This document shows, one piece after another, positions 12,858 through 21,860 of a stretch of 64,000 nucleotides of DNA. The notes under the pieces are model-generated. The model was given only the letters and a program-made list of their open reading frames with translations, was not told the origin of the DNA and did no database searches. The number at the start of each line of letters is the position of its first letter. Within the stretch, counting starts at the first letter, position 1. The DNA is from Pseudomonas sp. TNT3 (GTDB lineage: Bacteria; Pseudomonadota; Gammaproteobacteria; Pseudomonadales; Pseudomonadaceae): NCBI RefSeq assembly GCF_010095445.2, contig NZ_WFGV02000017.1, forward strand, positions 1 through 64,000, in the 5' to 3' direction. The translations under genes were made by a program, and so were the position numbers.

Positions 12858-13214
12858 TCATTGCGAGCGATAGGCGCGCGCGGCGTCCTGGTCTTTTTGC
12901 TGTTGCCAGGCTTTGTCGCGGTCATCCCAATGGTGGCTGCGATAGTCATCGCGATCCTTGTTCTCAAGCATGGCCTGGCACTGGCGAAAGCCATCACTCC
13001 AGCCCTCGGCGTATTGCTTGTCCTTGAGATAGCGCGGGACGTTCTTGCGAAACTCACCGGTGATGGCGCCGCCCGCTTGTCGACCACTGCTGCAACCGTC
13101 ATCGAACCCATCGGCGAATGCCGGTGGATACCCCTTGGCGATCAGATCTTCGTGGGTTGTCTGGCAACCCGCACTCAACAGCAAAACCCCCAGCACAGCC
13201 ATGCAACGCCACAT
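12858..13214 (-). CDS. Small predicted lipoprotein
   Basis: 118 aa with a signal peptide and lipobox (LLLSAGC; Cys at residue 17). The mature part has GYPPAFADGFDDGCSSGRQAGG and YAEGWSDGFRQCQAM, two similar short units around FADGF / WSDGF with Cys residues, and a charged tail rich in Asp, Lys, Arg and Gln. I recognise it only as a conserved Pseudomonas hypothetical. It is 70 bp upstream of the GreB-like gene on the same strand and might be cotranscribed. Function unknown. Confidence 0.75.
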   Translation of the reverse strand: MWRCMAVLGVLLLSAGCQTTHEDLIAKGYPPAFADGFDDGCSSGRQAGGAITGEFRKNVPRYLKDKQYAEGWSDGFRQCQAMLENKDRDDYRSHHWDDRDKAWQQQKDQDAARAYRSQ

Positions 13215-13287
13215 CTCGTACTCCCGGGCCGTTTAACGGCCTATGGGAGAAGTCTAGGTGTGGATTCGTGAGCCGGATGTGAAAGAA

Positions 13288-13370
13288 AGATCAAAAGATC
13301 GCAGGCTACGCCAGCTCCTACGGGTGTACGCGTGGCCATTGTAGGAGCTGCCGCAGGCTGCGATCTTTTA
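13288..13370. repeat. REP inverted pair touching a stop codon
   Basis: Arms AGATCAAAAGATCGCAGGCT (from 13288) and TGTAGGAGCTGCCGCAGGCT onward to 13370. The right arm ends in TTA at 13368-13370, which is the complement of the TAA stop codon of the next leftward gene, so repeat and coding sequence share bases. Confidence 0.88.
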
Positions 13371-15221
13371 GTAGTGATACCACTTCACCTCAAGCATGAC
13401 CTCGGTCTCAGGCGTCGCCACATGGCTGAATTCACGCTGAGCACTCAGGCGCAATCCAAGGTTGCGCGACAATTCCCACTGCTGATTCAAGCTCAAGCTG
13501 CGGCGCACTTCGCCGTTGGTGAAGTAATCCCCCTTGGCCTCCAGGCTGAGGTTGCCCAGCGGATTTTTCCACAGCACGCCGGTGTTGAAACCTGCCGCTG
13601 GTGAAACAAATTCGGCGAAGTCATTGTTGTGTTCGACCCGCACCGTGCCCAGGGCAAAACCCAGCACATCTTCACCGAGCTGCCAGGTGCCACCGCCGCC
13701 ACCGTTGACGTGGCTGACCAGTGTTTCATCGTCATGCTTGCCCGGTACACGCTCCAGTCCGCCAGTGACTTGCCATGAGAGCGGTTGCAGCAACTCGTTG
13801 CGCGGCGTCAGGGAGCGGATGGTCGCCAGATCAAGCTGCTGAAACTGCCAGCGATTGCCTTCGTACTGGCGCAGCTTCATCTGCAGGATTTCGATCTGCG
13901 CGCCGAGCGGGAAGCTTTCAGCATTGTCGTTGAGGTCGTGATAGGCCATGCGCAAGCCGTACTCGGCAAACGCCTCGTCGCCCCGGGTGCCGAGGCCGGC
14001 CTGCCAGGTGCGCGATTCATGACCGTCTTCGGGCAAGCCAGGGCGTGGAATATCGAGATCTGGCGCGGGGTTCTGGTTGATCGCCCGAAGCAGTTCGAAG
14101 CTGCGCTGAGCCCGCTCAGGATCGCGCTCCTGGCCGTTGGCGCGGTAGCGTTCCAAACGGTAAGAAGCGTCGATGATCAGCGCCTGACGGGCGCGTGGTT
14201 GCGCCTTGAACGCTGGGTCTTGCAATTGTTTCTGATCGGCGCTGACCTTCAGTACCCATTGCTGCTCTTCATCGGTCAACGGCTCGGCACGGCTCAACAG
14301 TTCGCGTTCGCGGGACGGACGATACTCGATGGACTCCACCAGGCCGGCTTCTTTCACGGCTTTGACGGTGTCGGTCGGAATGGCGGTCAGCGGGAACTGT
14401 TCGGTCAGGCGCAAGCTTGGACGTGCGACCTGGAGCAATTCCAGCAGGCGATAGGAGCAGTTTTCGTCGAAGAAGAAATAGTCGAACTGGATCTGTTTCA
14501 ATTCCCAGACATGCTCGACCATGCGCGCGGTTTCTGCCTGTGTCAGGTTCAGCCGGTATTCCCACAGATCGCGGTTTTCGAGGCTGCGGTACTCCGAGAG
14601 TTTTTCCTGATACGGCACCAGCGCAAACAGCCCTGGGTAGCCCCCCATCAAGCCTTTCCAGGCATAGAGAATGCTGTTGTCCGAGCCTTCGATGTAGGCG
14701 CCGAAGTTGATCGCGTAGCTGAGTAGCGACGTCTTGTCGCTCTGAACATCGGCCTGGTCGATACGCAGCAAGGTGTGGCCGAACATCGACGACGGGCTAT
14801 TGAGGTAGGCCGCAGGGAAGATCATCACGGCACTGTGGGGCGAGACGTCCTTGAACCACTGCTTGAATTCAGCGCATTCGAGCGTCGGCAGATCGGTCAG
14901 GTTGAGCTGTGACTTCAGCCAGCGGGTGCGGGACGGATACACACACTGGGCGTGTTTTTCTCCTGCACTGGCCGGCGCGTACAGCGCTTGCACGGTGGCT
15001 GCGAGTTCGCGGTCCGGGTGTTCATTGCCGTCAGGGGTGATAAAGAATTTCTTGTCACTGACGTAACTGCGCCAGCCACCGAGCTTGGCGGTTTCGTAGT
15101 GGCCCAGGGAAATCCAGAAAGGGTCGTTGGCCAGTTGCTGCAAACGTTGAGGGTCGATGTGTGGCGCGGCGGACAGCGGGGCGCAGACACAGAGCGCCAG
15201 CCAGGCAAGGCGTTTGAGCAT
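13368..15221 (-). CDS. DUF4105 (Lnb-like) protein with outer-membrane barrel-like C-terminus
   Basis: 617 aa from ATG 15221, chosen because a signal peptide follows (MLKRLAWLALCVCAPLSAAP); the frame stays open to 15269. Residues about 95-300 match DUF4105/Lnb: SSMFGHTLLRIDQ holds the conserved His and FDENCSYRLLELL the conserved Cys, the thiol pair used by Lnb lipoprotein N-acyltransferases. The C-terminal 250 residues alternate polar and hydrophobic positions and end EVKWYHY with a terminal aromatic, as in outer-membrane barrels. Inference: a secreted enzyme domain tethered by a barrel. Substrate unknown. A DUF3015 gene lies upstream but is separated by a terminator. Confidence 0.82.
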   Translation of the reverse strand: MLKRLAWLALCVCAPLSAAPHIDPQRLQQLANDPFWISLGHYETAKLGGWRSYVSDKKFFITPDGNEHPDRELAATVQALYAPASAGEKHAQCVYPSRTRWLKSQLNLTDLPTLECAEFKQWFKDVSPHSAVMIFPAAYLNSPSSMFGHTLLRIDQADVQSDKTSLLSYAINFGAYIEGSDNSILYAWKGLMGGYPGLFALVPYQEKLSEYRSLENRDLWEYRLNLTQAETARMVEHVWELKQIQFDYFFFDENCSYRLLELLQVARPSLRLTEQFPLTAIPTDTVKAVKEAGLVESIEYRPSRERELLSRAEPLTDEEQQWVLKVSADQKQLQDPAFKAQPRARQALIIDASYRLERYRANGQERDPERAQRSFELLRAINQNPAPDLDIPRPGLPEDGHESRTWQAGLGTRGDEAFAEYGLRMAYHDLNDNAESFPLGAQIEILQMKLRQYEGNRWQFQQLDLATIRSLTPRNELLQPLSWQVTGGLERVPGKHDDETLVSHVNGGGGGTWQLGEDVLGFALGTVRVEHNNDFAEFVSPAAGFNTGVLWKNPLGNLSLEAKGDYFTNGEVRRSLSLNQQWELSRNLGLRLSAQREFSHVATPETEVMLEVKWYHY

Positions 15222-15282
15222 AGTGGGCAACTTAGAATTCGAGAATAAAGACCCAAAAGTGCGGGCCAAAAAGAGCCAGCTT

Positions 15283-15317
15283 CAAAAAATAAAACCCGCT
15301 CCTCGAAAGGAACGGGT
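15283..15317 (-). terminator. Rho-independent terminator of the DUF3015 gene
   Basis: On the minus strand: ACCCGTTCC-tttcga-GGAGCGGGT followed by TTTATTTTTT. It lies 10 bp after the DUF3015 stop and before the DUF4105 gene, which argues against one operon. Confidence 0.88.
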
Positions 15318-15326
15318 CGGTCGAGC

Positions 15327-15815
15327 TTAAGCTTGAGTTGCGTACTTGGCCAGACGAGGATCGGATTTCAGGATGGCCAGGGTGTTGGTATGCACGTCTT
15401 CAGCGGTTACGTCAGCCTTGCTGAAAATTTGCTGGAAGTGCTCGTGAGTCACAGCAGCGAAGTGCGCACGGTCTTCCGGCGCCACGCCCAGTACCACGGC
15501 ATAGGTAGTCAGCGCTTCGCCGTTACCTTTGGCCATGTCTTCGGACAGCTCGTTCATCATGCCATTCATGGCAAACCAGGATTTGCCGCCATAGGTCAGC
15601 GACGCGTTGGTCGAGCAACCGTTGGTGCCGGATGTCATACCAAACGTTGCGTTACCGGAAGTGCCGTTGGTGGTGGATGCCAGGAAGTGAGCCGGAGTGC
15701 CACGCTGACCTTCGAACAGCATGTTGCCCCAACCGCAATCCGGGCCGCCTGGCGCCTGAGCCATGGCGTTGATGGATACAGCGGTGAAGAGAGTACCGAG
15801 AAGAATCCGTTTCAT
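15327..15815 (-). CDS. DUF3015 family periplasmic protein
   Basis: 162 aa with a signal peptide (MKRILLGTLFTAVSINAMAQ, cut near residue 20). The mature protein has the DUF3015 start PGGPDCGWGNMLFEGQRG, a second Cys (TNGCSTNASLTYGG), and a helical C-terminal half. DUF3015 proteins are common in gamma-proteobacteria and have no established function. It has its own terminator. Export is supported; the role is not. Confidence 0.85.
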   Translation of the reverse strand: MKRILLGTLFTAVSINAMAQAPGGPDCGWGNMLFEGQRGTPAHFLASTTNGTSGNATFGMTSGTNGCSTNASLTYGGKSWFAMNGMMNELSEDMAKGNGEALTTYAVVLGVAPEDRAHFAAVTHEHFQQIFSKADVTAEDVHTNTLAILKSDPRLAKYATQA

Positions 15816-16089
15816 AGCTTTGTTCTCTTTATGTGCATACCAATGGACAGGGTCTGGCCCGATCTGGCGCCAGTGGGCCGGTTATTGTTCCAGCCGCGCA
15901 ATTTGGAGTTTAGGCACGTTCCAAGGGTTCCGTGATTTTTTCCAAAACATTTGATCTAAACGCTGTTTTTCACCCGGCCCGCCTGGCGATGGCGGGTTGT
16001 CTATGCTTTGCCTATAGGCGCGCCTTGCAAGTGGGGTATGGGCAGCGCCAGAATGCCGCTATCTGCCCCGCCTGATGTAAGGAAGCCCG
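15816..16089. other. Intergenic region, DUF3015 gene / Lon-like protease
   Basis: 274 bp between divergent genes. It must carry both promoters. I see no repeat or hairpin worth naming; GGAAG precedes the protease ATG at 16090. Confidence 0.4.
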
Positions 16090-18528
16090 ATGCCTGATCC
16101 TGTTGCTGCCAGCTTGCGTCTAGCGCCTGAAGCGCTAACCCGTCCGTTTTCCGCTGAACAGTTCAGCTTCTCTACCACCAATGATCTGGAGCCCTTCCGC
16201 GGTGTGCTCGGCCAGGAACGTGCGGTCGAAGCCTTGCAGTTCGGCGTGGCCATGCCACGCCCCGGTTACAACGTTTTTGTCATGGGTGAGCCCGGTACTG
16301 GCCGGTTCTCGTTCGTCAAACGCTATCTGAAAGCCGAAGGCAAGCGCCTGCAGACCCCGGCGGACTGGGTCTACGTCAATAATTTCGACGAACCGCGCGA
16401 GCCCCGAGCGCTGGAATTGCCATCGGGTACTGCCGGTGCGTTTATCGGCGACATCAACGGTTTGATCGACAACTTGCTGGCGACATTCCCGGCGGTGTTC
16501 GAGCACCCGTCCTACCAGCAAAAGAAAAGTGCCATCGACCGCGCCTTCAACCAGCGCTATGACAAGGCACTGGACATCATCGAACGTCTGGCGCTGGAGA
16601 AGGACGTCGCGCTCTACCGCGATGCCAGCAATATTGCGTTCACGCCGATGGCTGAAGGCAAGGCACTGGATGAAGCGGAATTTGCGCAACTGCCCGAGGC
16701 GGATCGTGAACGCTTCCACGACGACATCTCTGGACTGGAAGAGCGGCTGAACGAAGAGCTCGCCAGCCTGCCGCAATGGAAGCGCGAGTCGAGCAATCAA
16801 CTGCGTCAGCTCAACGAAGAAACCATCACCCTGGCCTTGCAGCCTTTGCTGTCTCCGTTGTCGGAGAAATACGCAGAGAACGCGGCCGTCTGCGGCTATC
16901 TGCAAGCGATGCAGGTGTACCTGCTCAAGACCGTGGTCGAGCAACTGGTGGACGACAGCAAAGTCGACGCCGTGGCGCGCAAGATGCTGGAAGAGCAATA
17001 CGCTCCGAGCCTGGTCGTGGGGCATTCGTCCAGTGGCGGTGCGCCGGTGGTGTTCGAGCCGCACCCGACATACGAAAACCTGTTCGGCCGCATCGAATAC
17101 AGCACCGATCAAGGGGCGCTCTACACGACGTATCGCCAGCTGCGACCGGGTGCGTTGCATCGGGCCAATGGTGGTTTCCTGATACTTGAAGCGGAAAAGA
17201 TGCTCAGCGAGCCGTTCGTGTGGGATGCGCTCAAGCGTGCCTTGCAATCGCGCAAGCTGAAGATGGAGTCGCCGCTGGGTGAGCTGGGCCGTCTGGCCAC
17301 GGTAACGCTGAACCCGCAACACATTCCGTTGCAGGTCAAAGTCGTCATCATTGGCGCTCGCCAGTTGTATTACACGCTGCAGGACCTTGATCCGGACTTC
17401 CAGGAGATGTTCCGCGTTCTGGTGGATTTCGATGAAGACATCCCGATGGTCGACGAGAGCCTGGAACAGTTCGCCCAGTTGCTGAAAACCCGAACATCGG
17501 AGGAGGGCATGGCGCCGCTGACCGCTGATGCGGTGGCACGTCTGGCGACCTACAGTGCGCGTCTGGCTGAGCATCAGGGGCGTCTTTCGGCGCGTATCGG
17601 CGATCTGTTCCAGTTGGTCAGCGAAGCGGATTTCATTCGTCACCTGGCGGCGGATGAAATGACTGATGCCGGACATATCGAACGTGCGCTCAAGGCCAAG
17701 GCGACCCGCACCGGGCGAGTTTCGGCGCGGATTCTCGATGACATGCTGGCTGGGATCATCCTGATCGACACCGATGGCGCGGCCGTGGGCAAATGTAACG
17801 GGCTGACCGTATTGGAAGTCGGTGACTCGGCATTCGGTGTGCCGGCGCGGATTTCCGCCACCGTGTATCCGGGTGGCAGCGGTATCGTCGACATCGAGCG
17901 CGAGGTCAACCTGGGCCAACCGATCCACTCCAAAGGCGTGATGATCCTCACGGGTTACCTGGGCAGTCGTTATGCCCAGGAATTCCCGCTGGCGATTTCC
18001 GCGAGTATCGCGCTGGAGCAATCCTACGGTTACGTGGATGGCGACAGTGCATCGCTGGGCGAGGCATGCACACTGATTTCGGCCTTGTCGAAAACGCCGC
18101 TCAAGCAGTGTTTTGCGATTACCGGGTCGATCAACCAGTTCGGTGAAGTGCAGGCGGTGGGCGGGGTCAACGAGAAAATCGAAGGCTTCTTCCGGCTCTG
18201 TGAAGCGCGCGGCTTGACCGGTGAGCAAGGCGCGATTATTCCCCAGGCGAACGTTGCGACCCTGATGCTCGACGAGAAGGTGCTGGCCGCGGTGCGTGCC
18301 GGGCAGTTCCATGTGTACGCGGTACGGCAGGCCGATGAGGCCTTGAGCCTGTTGGTGGGCGAGCCGGCGGGTGCACCTGATGAGAACGGCGAGTTCCCTG
18401 AGGGCAGTGTCAACGCGCGGGTCGTGGAGCGCTTGCGCGTGATTGCGGAAATGATCAGTGAAGAAGATCTGAAGGAAGCAGAAAAAGAAGCGGCGCTGGA
18501 GGCGTTGGTAGAGGCCAAGCCTGCGTAA
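16090..18528 (+). CDS. Lon-like ATP-dependent protease (AAA_32 type)
   Basis: An 812-aa Lon-related protease without the classical Lon N-terminal domain. An N-terminal ATPase region has a Walker A variant (GEPGTGRFSF, about 65-75), with long helical insertions (about 150-310). The C-terminal S16 protease domain shows the dyad: Ser in DGDSASLGEACTLISALS (near 652) and Lys in GGVNEKIEGFF (near 695). Expected to degrade misfolded or regulatory proteins in the cytosol. P. aeruginosa has two such proteins; the position near fklB and ispB suggests the one in that neighbourhood, not AsrA, but this is from memory of gene order. No partner gene in operon. Confidence 0.9.
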   Translation: MPDPVAASLRLAPEALTRPFSAEQFSFSTTNDLEPFRGVLGQERAVEALQFGVAMPRPGYNVFVMGEPGTGRFSFVKRYLKAEGKRLQTPADWVYVNNFDEPREPRALELPSGTAGAFIGDINGLIDNLLATFPAVFEHPSYQQKKSAIDRAFNQRYDKALDIIERLALEKDVALYRDASNIAFTPMAEGKALDEAEFAQLPEADRERFHDDISGLEERLNEELASLPQWKRESSNQLRQLNEETITLALQPLLSPLSEKYAENAAVCGYLQAMQVYLLKTVVEQLVDDSKVDAVARKMLEEQYAPSLVVGHSSSGGAPVVFEPHPTYENLFGRIEYSTDQGALYTTYRQLRPGALHRANGGFLILEAEKMLSEPFVWDALKRALQSRKLKMESPLGELGRLATVTLNPQHIPLQVKVVIIGARQLYYTLQDLDPDFQEMFRVLVDFDEDIPMVDESLEQFAQLLKTRTSEEGMAPLTADAVARLATYSARLAEHQGRLSARIGDLFQLVSEADFIRHLAADEMTDAGHIERALKAKATRTGRVSARILDDMLAGIILIDTDGAAVGKCNGLTVLEVGDSAFGVPARISATVYPGGSGIVDIEREVNLGQPIHSKGVMILTGYLGSRYAQEFPLAISASIALEQSYGYVDGDSASLGEACTLISALSKTPLKQCFAITGSINQFGEVQAVGGVNEKIEGFFRLCEARGLTGEQGAIIPQANVATLMLDEKVLAAVRAGQFHVYAVRQADEALSLLVGEPAGAPDENGEFPEGSVNARVVERLRVIAEMISEEDLKEAEKEAALEALVEAKPA

Positions 18529-18540
18529 CCCACAACCCCT

Positions 18541-18632
18541 GTATGAGCAAAGCTTGCTCGCGATGAGGGATTAACGTTCAACATCAGGTTGAATGAAAGT
18601 CCGAAATCGCGAGCAAGCTCGGCTCCAACAGA
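18541..18632. repeat. REP inverted pair
   Basis: Arms GAGCAAAGCTTGCTCGCGAT and ATCGCGAGCAAGCTCGGCTC enclose about 45 bp just after the Lon-like protease gene. Confidence 0.85.
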
Positions 18633-18818
18633 AAGCCGTAAAGTGACATCAAACTGACGTCAAACTTCACACAATGACCGCTCGGCGCCTTCTGGTCTCA
18701 GTTGGCATGCTAGCCATACTTTTCTTCTATTCTCAGCTCAAGGATATCGACAGTAATCACTGGATCGAGACAGCCTTCTCGTGGGGGCTGAATACCGGAT
18801 CTACCGAGGGTCGCCGCC

Positions 18819-19160
18819 ATGTCGCGCAACCTCTGCCTCACCCGTCAATGCCTGGGCCTTGTGACCCGGATCGAATGTGCCATCCGCCCGCTGGCGGGGG
18901 ATACGGGCATGTGGACATTACTTTTTGCCGCTGGAATGGCCGGCGAACAACCTTCAGCCATCAAAGCCCAAGGGCCGTTTCATGGGCCTTTCGTGGCCGA
19001 ATCGATCCTCGACACCATCGTTGAAAGCCTGACGCTACATGGTTATGAGCTGGCCGATGACCCGCAAATCTGGTGCCTGCATCTGCAGGCCCAGCTGCGG
19101 GAAATCAATGGCGGTCGCAACCGCAATCCCGGTGGTTTCGAGTTCCGGCCTGATCATTGA
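18819..19160 (+). CDS. Conserved hypothetical protein, 113 aa
   Basis: No domain recognised. It starts at an ATG preceded by GAGGG at good spacing. It contains three Cys in the first 20 residues (MSRNLCLTRQCLGLVTRIEC) and ends in a polar GGRNRNPGGFEFRPDH. I have an impression of close relatives in many pseudomonads, and the sequence is coding-like (balanced composition, good third-position GC). The Cys-rich start could bind a metal or be structural. It ends 18 bp from the convergent 609-aa lipoprotein gene. Confidence 0.65.
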   Translation: MSRNLCLTRQCLGLVTRIECAIRPLAGDTGMWTLLFAAGMAGEQPSAIKAQGPFHGPFVAESILDTIVESLTLHGYELADDPQIWCLHLQAQLREINGGRNRNPGGFEFRPDH

Positions 19161-19178
19161 ATCCGGTCATTGGGATAG

Positions 19179-21008
19179 CTATTGAGCAAGGCTGGACGTA
19201 TCAGCCTTGTCGAGCTTGACCTCGAAACCGTATTGCACGGTGGTGAGATCGGTTCGTTGAAAGGTTTCCAGTCGGGTGGGGCGCCCGTAAAAATAGTGCA
19301 CGCCTACCAATGCCGGGCCTTCCGCGCTCGCATCATGGCTGACTGAAAGAATTTCCTTCAAATAATTGCCGCTGTCGTCCCTGGCGAAGAAACGCCAGTC
19401 CTGGGCGGGATAAGTCTTGAGATCGACCACCAGAGCGTTGCCTTTGAGCTCAAGGCCTTTGGGCAGTTGATGGGACTCCAGGGTTTTCTGCTCGACGGTG
19501 GCCAGGAATAGCGGCATCGAGCCCACGACGTACGCGGGCGTCTCGGGAAACAGATTCAGGTCGTAGGTGATGGTGCCGCGCAATGGATCGACCTGGTAAG
19601 CCTCAGGAGGCAGTTCGATCGGCTCATCGCGTTTGCCTTGACCGTCTTCGGTAAAAAAGCTGACAGGGCTGTCACCGGGATTGAAAGAGTTGCCGAGCAG
19701 TTCGTCATTGAAGCTTTTGGCATGATCGAACTCGATGCGCGCCGCACTTGGGTCTTCGACCGACTGACGGATGCTGACACCTTTCTTCAACTGGTCTTCT
19801 TTTAGCGTCGCGCCTTTTAACCAGGTCGGCGCCTGGTCGTCATAGACCACCACGGGGAGATTTAACGTCTGGATGGTTTTTTCCGTGGTGTGTGAATCGA
19901 ACCGACGAACTGGCAGGTTTAGGTCCTTGCGGGTGACCGTGGCAGCCGAGAAGTCCAGTACGTTGACTTCGAGGGTGTCGATCGGTCCGTTGAAATACAC
20001 CTTGGAGTAGTGGTGGGTTTGTTGTTTTTCAAAGGCGCGTTGTTCTTCATCGAGCTGCTTTTCGAACGCCTCGCTCCACTCCTTCTGCTGTTGCATGCGT
20101 GCCAGTTGTTTTTGATAGAAAGCGATCTGCTCGGCGGTTTCGTTTATCGACCCTGAGCGCGAGAGAAATTGCCCGGTGCTGTCCTTCGCCTGAACGACCA
20201 GCGGATTGAGTGGTGTTTCGCTCACCTCGGGCGCTAATGGCGCGCTGTTGTTGAATTCGATCTCTGCATAGTTGTTTTCAAGTTTCAGCAACTTGACGCT
20301 GAGGTTGTCATTGGTGCGGATCTGGCCGACGTCTTTTTTCGTCAGGTCAAAGCTGTACAGCCGGCGTGGCGCAATCACTTCAACTTTGCCTTGCAGGCTC
20401 ACCGGTTGCGGCTGATTTTTGTTTTCGACGTCGAGGCCATCGATGAAGGGATAGGTCACCGTCAGATCATCGGGATTGGTCAGGTTGGAGCTTGAGGGGC
20501 TCAACTGGATGCCGGGGTCGGTTTCCGACCACTCTGGCTGGAATGGGATCACGCGCTTATTGCTCAGGGTTACCGATTGCCATTCCAGGCCGTGAGGGAA
20601 GAGAAACGCGTCGGGGATATTGAAACTGAACGGGAACACCGGCTGCAGATCGGTCAGGTAGTCGGAGCTGGAATCCTTGTGCAGCACAAACAGGCCGGAG
20701 ATGTAGGTGTCGACCAGCGCCTGAGGGGTGGGGTAGTGCTTGAGCACGGCCAGTGCATCGTCGCTGTATCCGGTTTCCACAGGTTTGCTGTCAAGCTTGA
20801 GTTGCGCCCGTTCGAGCAACAGCAGCGAGCCGCCGAGTTCGGCCACGGCGCCCTTGAGCTTCGGATCCTGGATGGCATCCAGTGATTTTTCGAATTGCGC
20901 AGTCTTTTCTTCGAGGCTGATCTCGCGTTTCTCATCGCTGGGCGAGCAACCGCTCATCAGCAGGGCGAGGCAAATGCCGGCACTCGTTAAAGGTAATCGC
21001 ACATCCAT
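19179..21008 (-). CDS. Large predicted lipoprotein, 609 aa
   Basis: Signal peptide with lipobox LALLMSGC (Cys at residue 21), followed by SPSDEKRE, so probably lipidated and sent to the outer membrane. Residues about 22-75 are helical (EEKTAQFEKSLDAIQ). About 285-335 is strongly coiled-coil (ETAEQIAFYQKQLARMQQQKE type). The rest looks beta-rich. No known domain recognised. It stands alone, convergent with the 113-aa gene and divergent from the UPF0114 gene. Probably an envelope or surface protein; function unknown. Confidence 0.75.
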   Translation of the reverse strand: MDVRLPLTSAGICLALLMSGCSPSDEKREISLEEKTAQFEKSLDAIQDPKLKGAVAELGGSLLLLERAQLKLDSKPVETGYSDDALAVLKHYPTPQALVDTYISGLFVLHKDSSSDYLTDLQPVFPFSFNIPDAFLFPHGLEWQSVTLSNKRVIPFQPEWSETDPGIQLSPSSSNLTNPDDLTVTYPFIDGLDVENKNQPQPVSLQGKVEVIAPRRLYSFDLTKKDVGQIRTNDNLSVKLLKLENNYAEIEFNNSAPLAPEVSETPLNPLVVQAKDSTGQFLSRSGSINETAEQIAFYQKQLARMQQQKEWSEAFEKQLDEEQRAFEKQQTHHYSKVYFNGPIDTLEVNVLDFSAATVTRKDLNLPVRRFDSHTTEKTIQTLNLPVVVYDDQAPTWLKGATLKEDQLKKGVSIRQSVEDPSAARIEFDHAKSFNDELLGNSFNPGDSPVSFFTEDGQGKRDEPIELPPEAYQVDPLRGTITYDLNLFPETPAYVVGSMPLFLATVEQKTLESHQLPKGLELKGNALVVDLKTYPAQDWRFFARDDSGNYLKEILSVSHDASAEGPALVGVHYFYGRPTRLETFQRTDLTTVQYGFEVKLDKADTSSLAQ

Positions 21009-21167
21009 TTTCCAGTCTTCCTGTCCGTTGCAGCTGGGCTGTCAATAGTTTGGACACTAGCAGAAAAACCTTGTGACAAACGCGCAGGTTGCGGATTCCG
21101 GACGGTTTCTGGGTGTAACGAGCGGCTGTTATACTCGCGGCCATTTCCAGCCCTTGTGTGAGATTCA

Positions 21168-21656
21168 ATGGAACGCTTTATCGAAAATGCAATGTACGCC
21201 TCCCGCTGGTTGCTGGCGCCGATCTACTTCGGCCTGTCGCTCGGCCTGCTGGCGTTAGCGCTGAAATTCTTCCAGGAAGTGTTTCACGTCATCCCTAACG
21301 TGTTCTCCATGGCGGAATCGGATCTGATTCTGGTGCTGTTGTCGCTGATCGACATGGCGTTGGTGGGTGGTTTGCTGGTGATGGTGATGATTTCCGGTTA
21401 CGAGAACTTCGTCTCCCAGCTGGACATTGATGACGACAAGGAAAAGCTCAACTGGTTGGGCACCATGGACTCGTCTTCCCTGAAGATGAAAGTTGCGGCG
21501 TCTATCGTGGCGATTTCGTCCATTCACCTGCTGCGGATTTTCATGGACGCCAAGAACGTCGATCCCGAGCATTTGAAGTGGTACGTGATCATTCACATGA
21601 CCTTCGTCATTTCGGCGTTTGCCATGGGTTATCTGGATAAGCTGACCAAGCACTGA
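21168..21656 (+). CDS. UPF0114 (YqhA/TIGR00645) family membrane protein
   Basis: 162 aa with about four membrane helices (about 12-35, 55-80, 105-125, 137-155). Family marks: [25 protein letters not shown] and [20 protein letters not shown]. Inner-membrane protein of unknown function, conserved in proteobacteria. Monocistronic; followed by a degenerate REP pair. Confidence 0.9.
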   Translation: MERFIENAMYASRWLLAPIYFGLSLGLLALALKFFQEVFHVIPNVFSMAESDLILVLLSLIDMALVGGLLVMVMISGYENFVSQLDIDDDKEKLNWLGTMDSSSLKMKVAASIVAISSIHLLRIFMDAKNVDPEHLKWYVIIHMTFVISAFAMGYLDKLTKH

Positions 21657-21670
21657 CGCACCCCGTTCTG

Positions 21671-21752
21671 CAGGAGCAAAGCTTGCTCGCGATCAGGGTC
21701 AATTCGGTTTCACTTCAAACCGCAGGGATGCTATCGCGATCAAGCTTTGGTC
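21671..21752. repeat. Degenerate REP inverted pair
   Basis: Arms CAGGAGCAAAGCTTGCTCGCGAT and ATCGCGATCAAGCTTTGGTC; the right arm has decayed at several positions. Confidence 0.75.
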
Positions 21753-21860
21753 CACAGACAAGTGTGAAACTGACAAGCGGTGTGGTTTATGGCTTGTACT
21801 TTGATGCGGCGAGGCATATGCCTGTAAGGGTCCTGGTTCGCCACTGTCTGAGGTGCGTTC

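Noticed and set aside
16135..18312. 725-aa open frame on the minus strand
   Set aside because: Antisense to the Lon-like protease; Arg/His/Gln-rich composition typical of a shadow frame.
18674..19024. 116-aa frame starting before the 113-aa gene
   Set aside because: Overlaps the better 18819-19160 frame, has no good ribosome-binding site, and turns into low-quality sequence after the first 40 residues.
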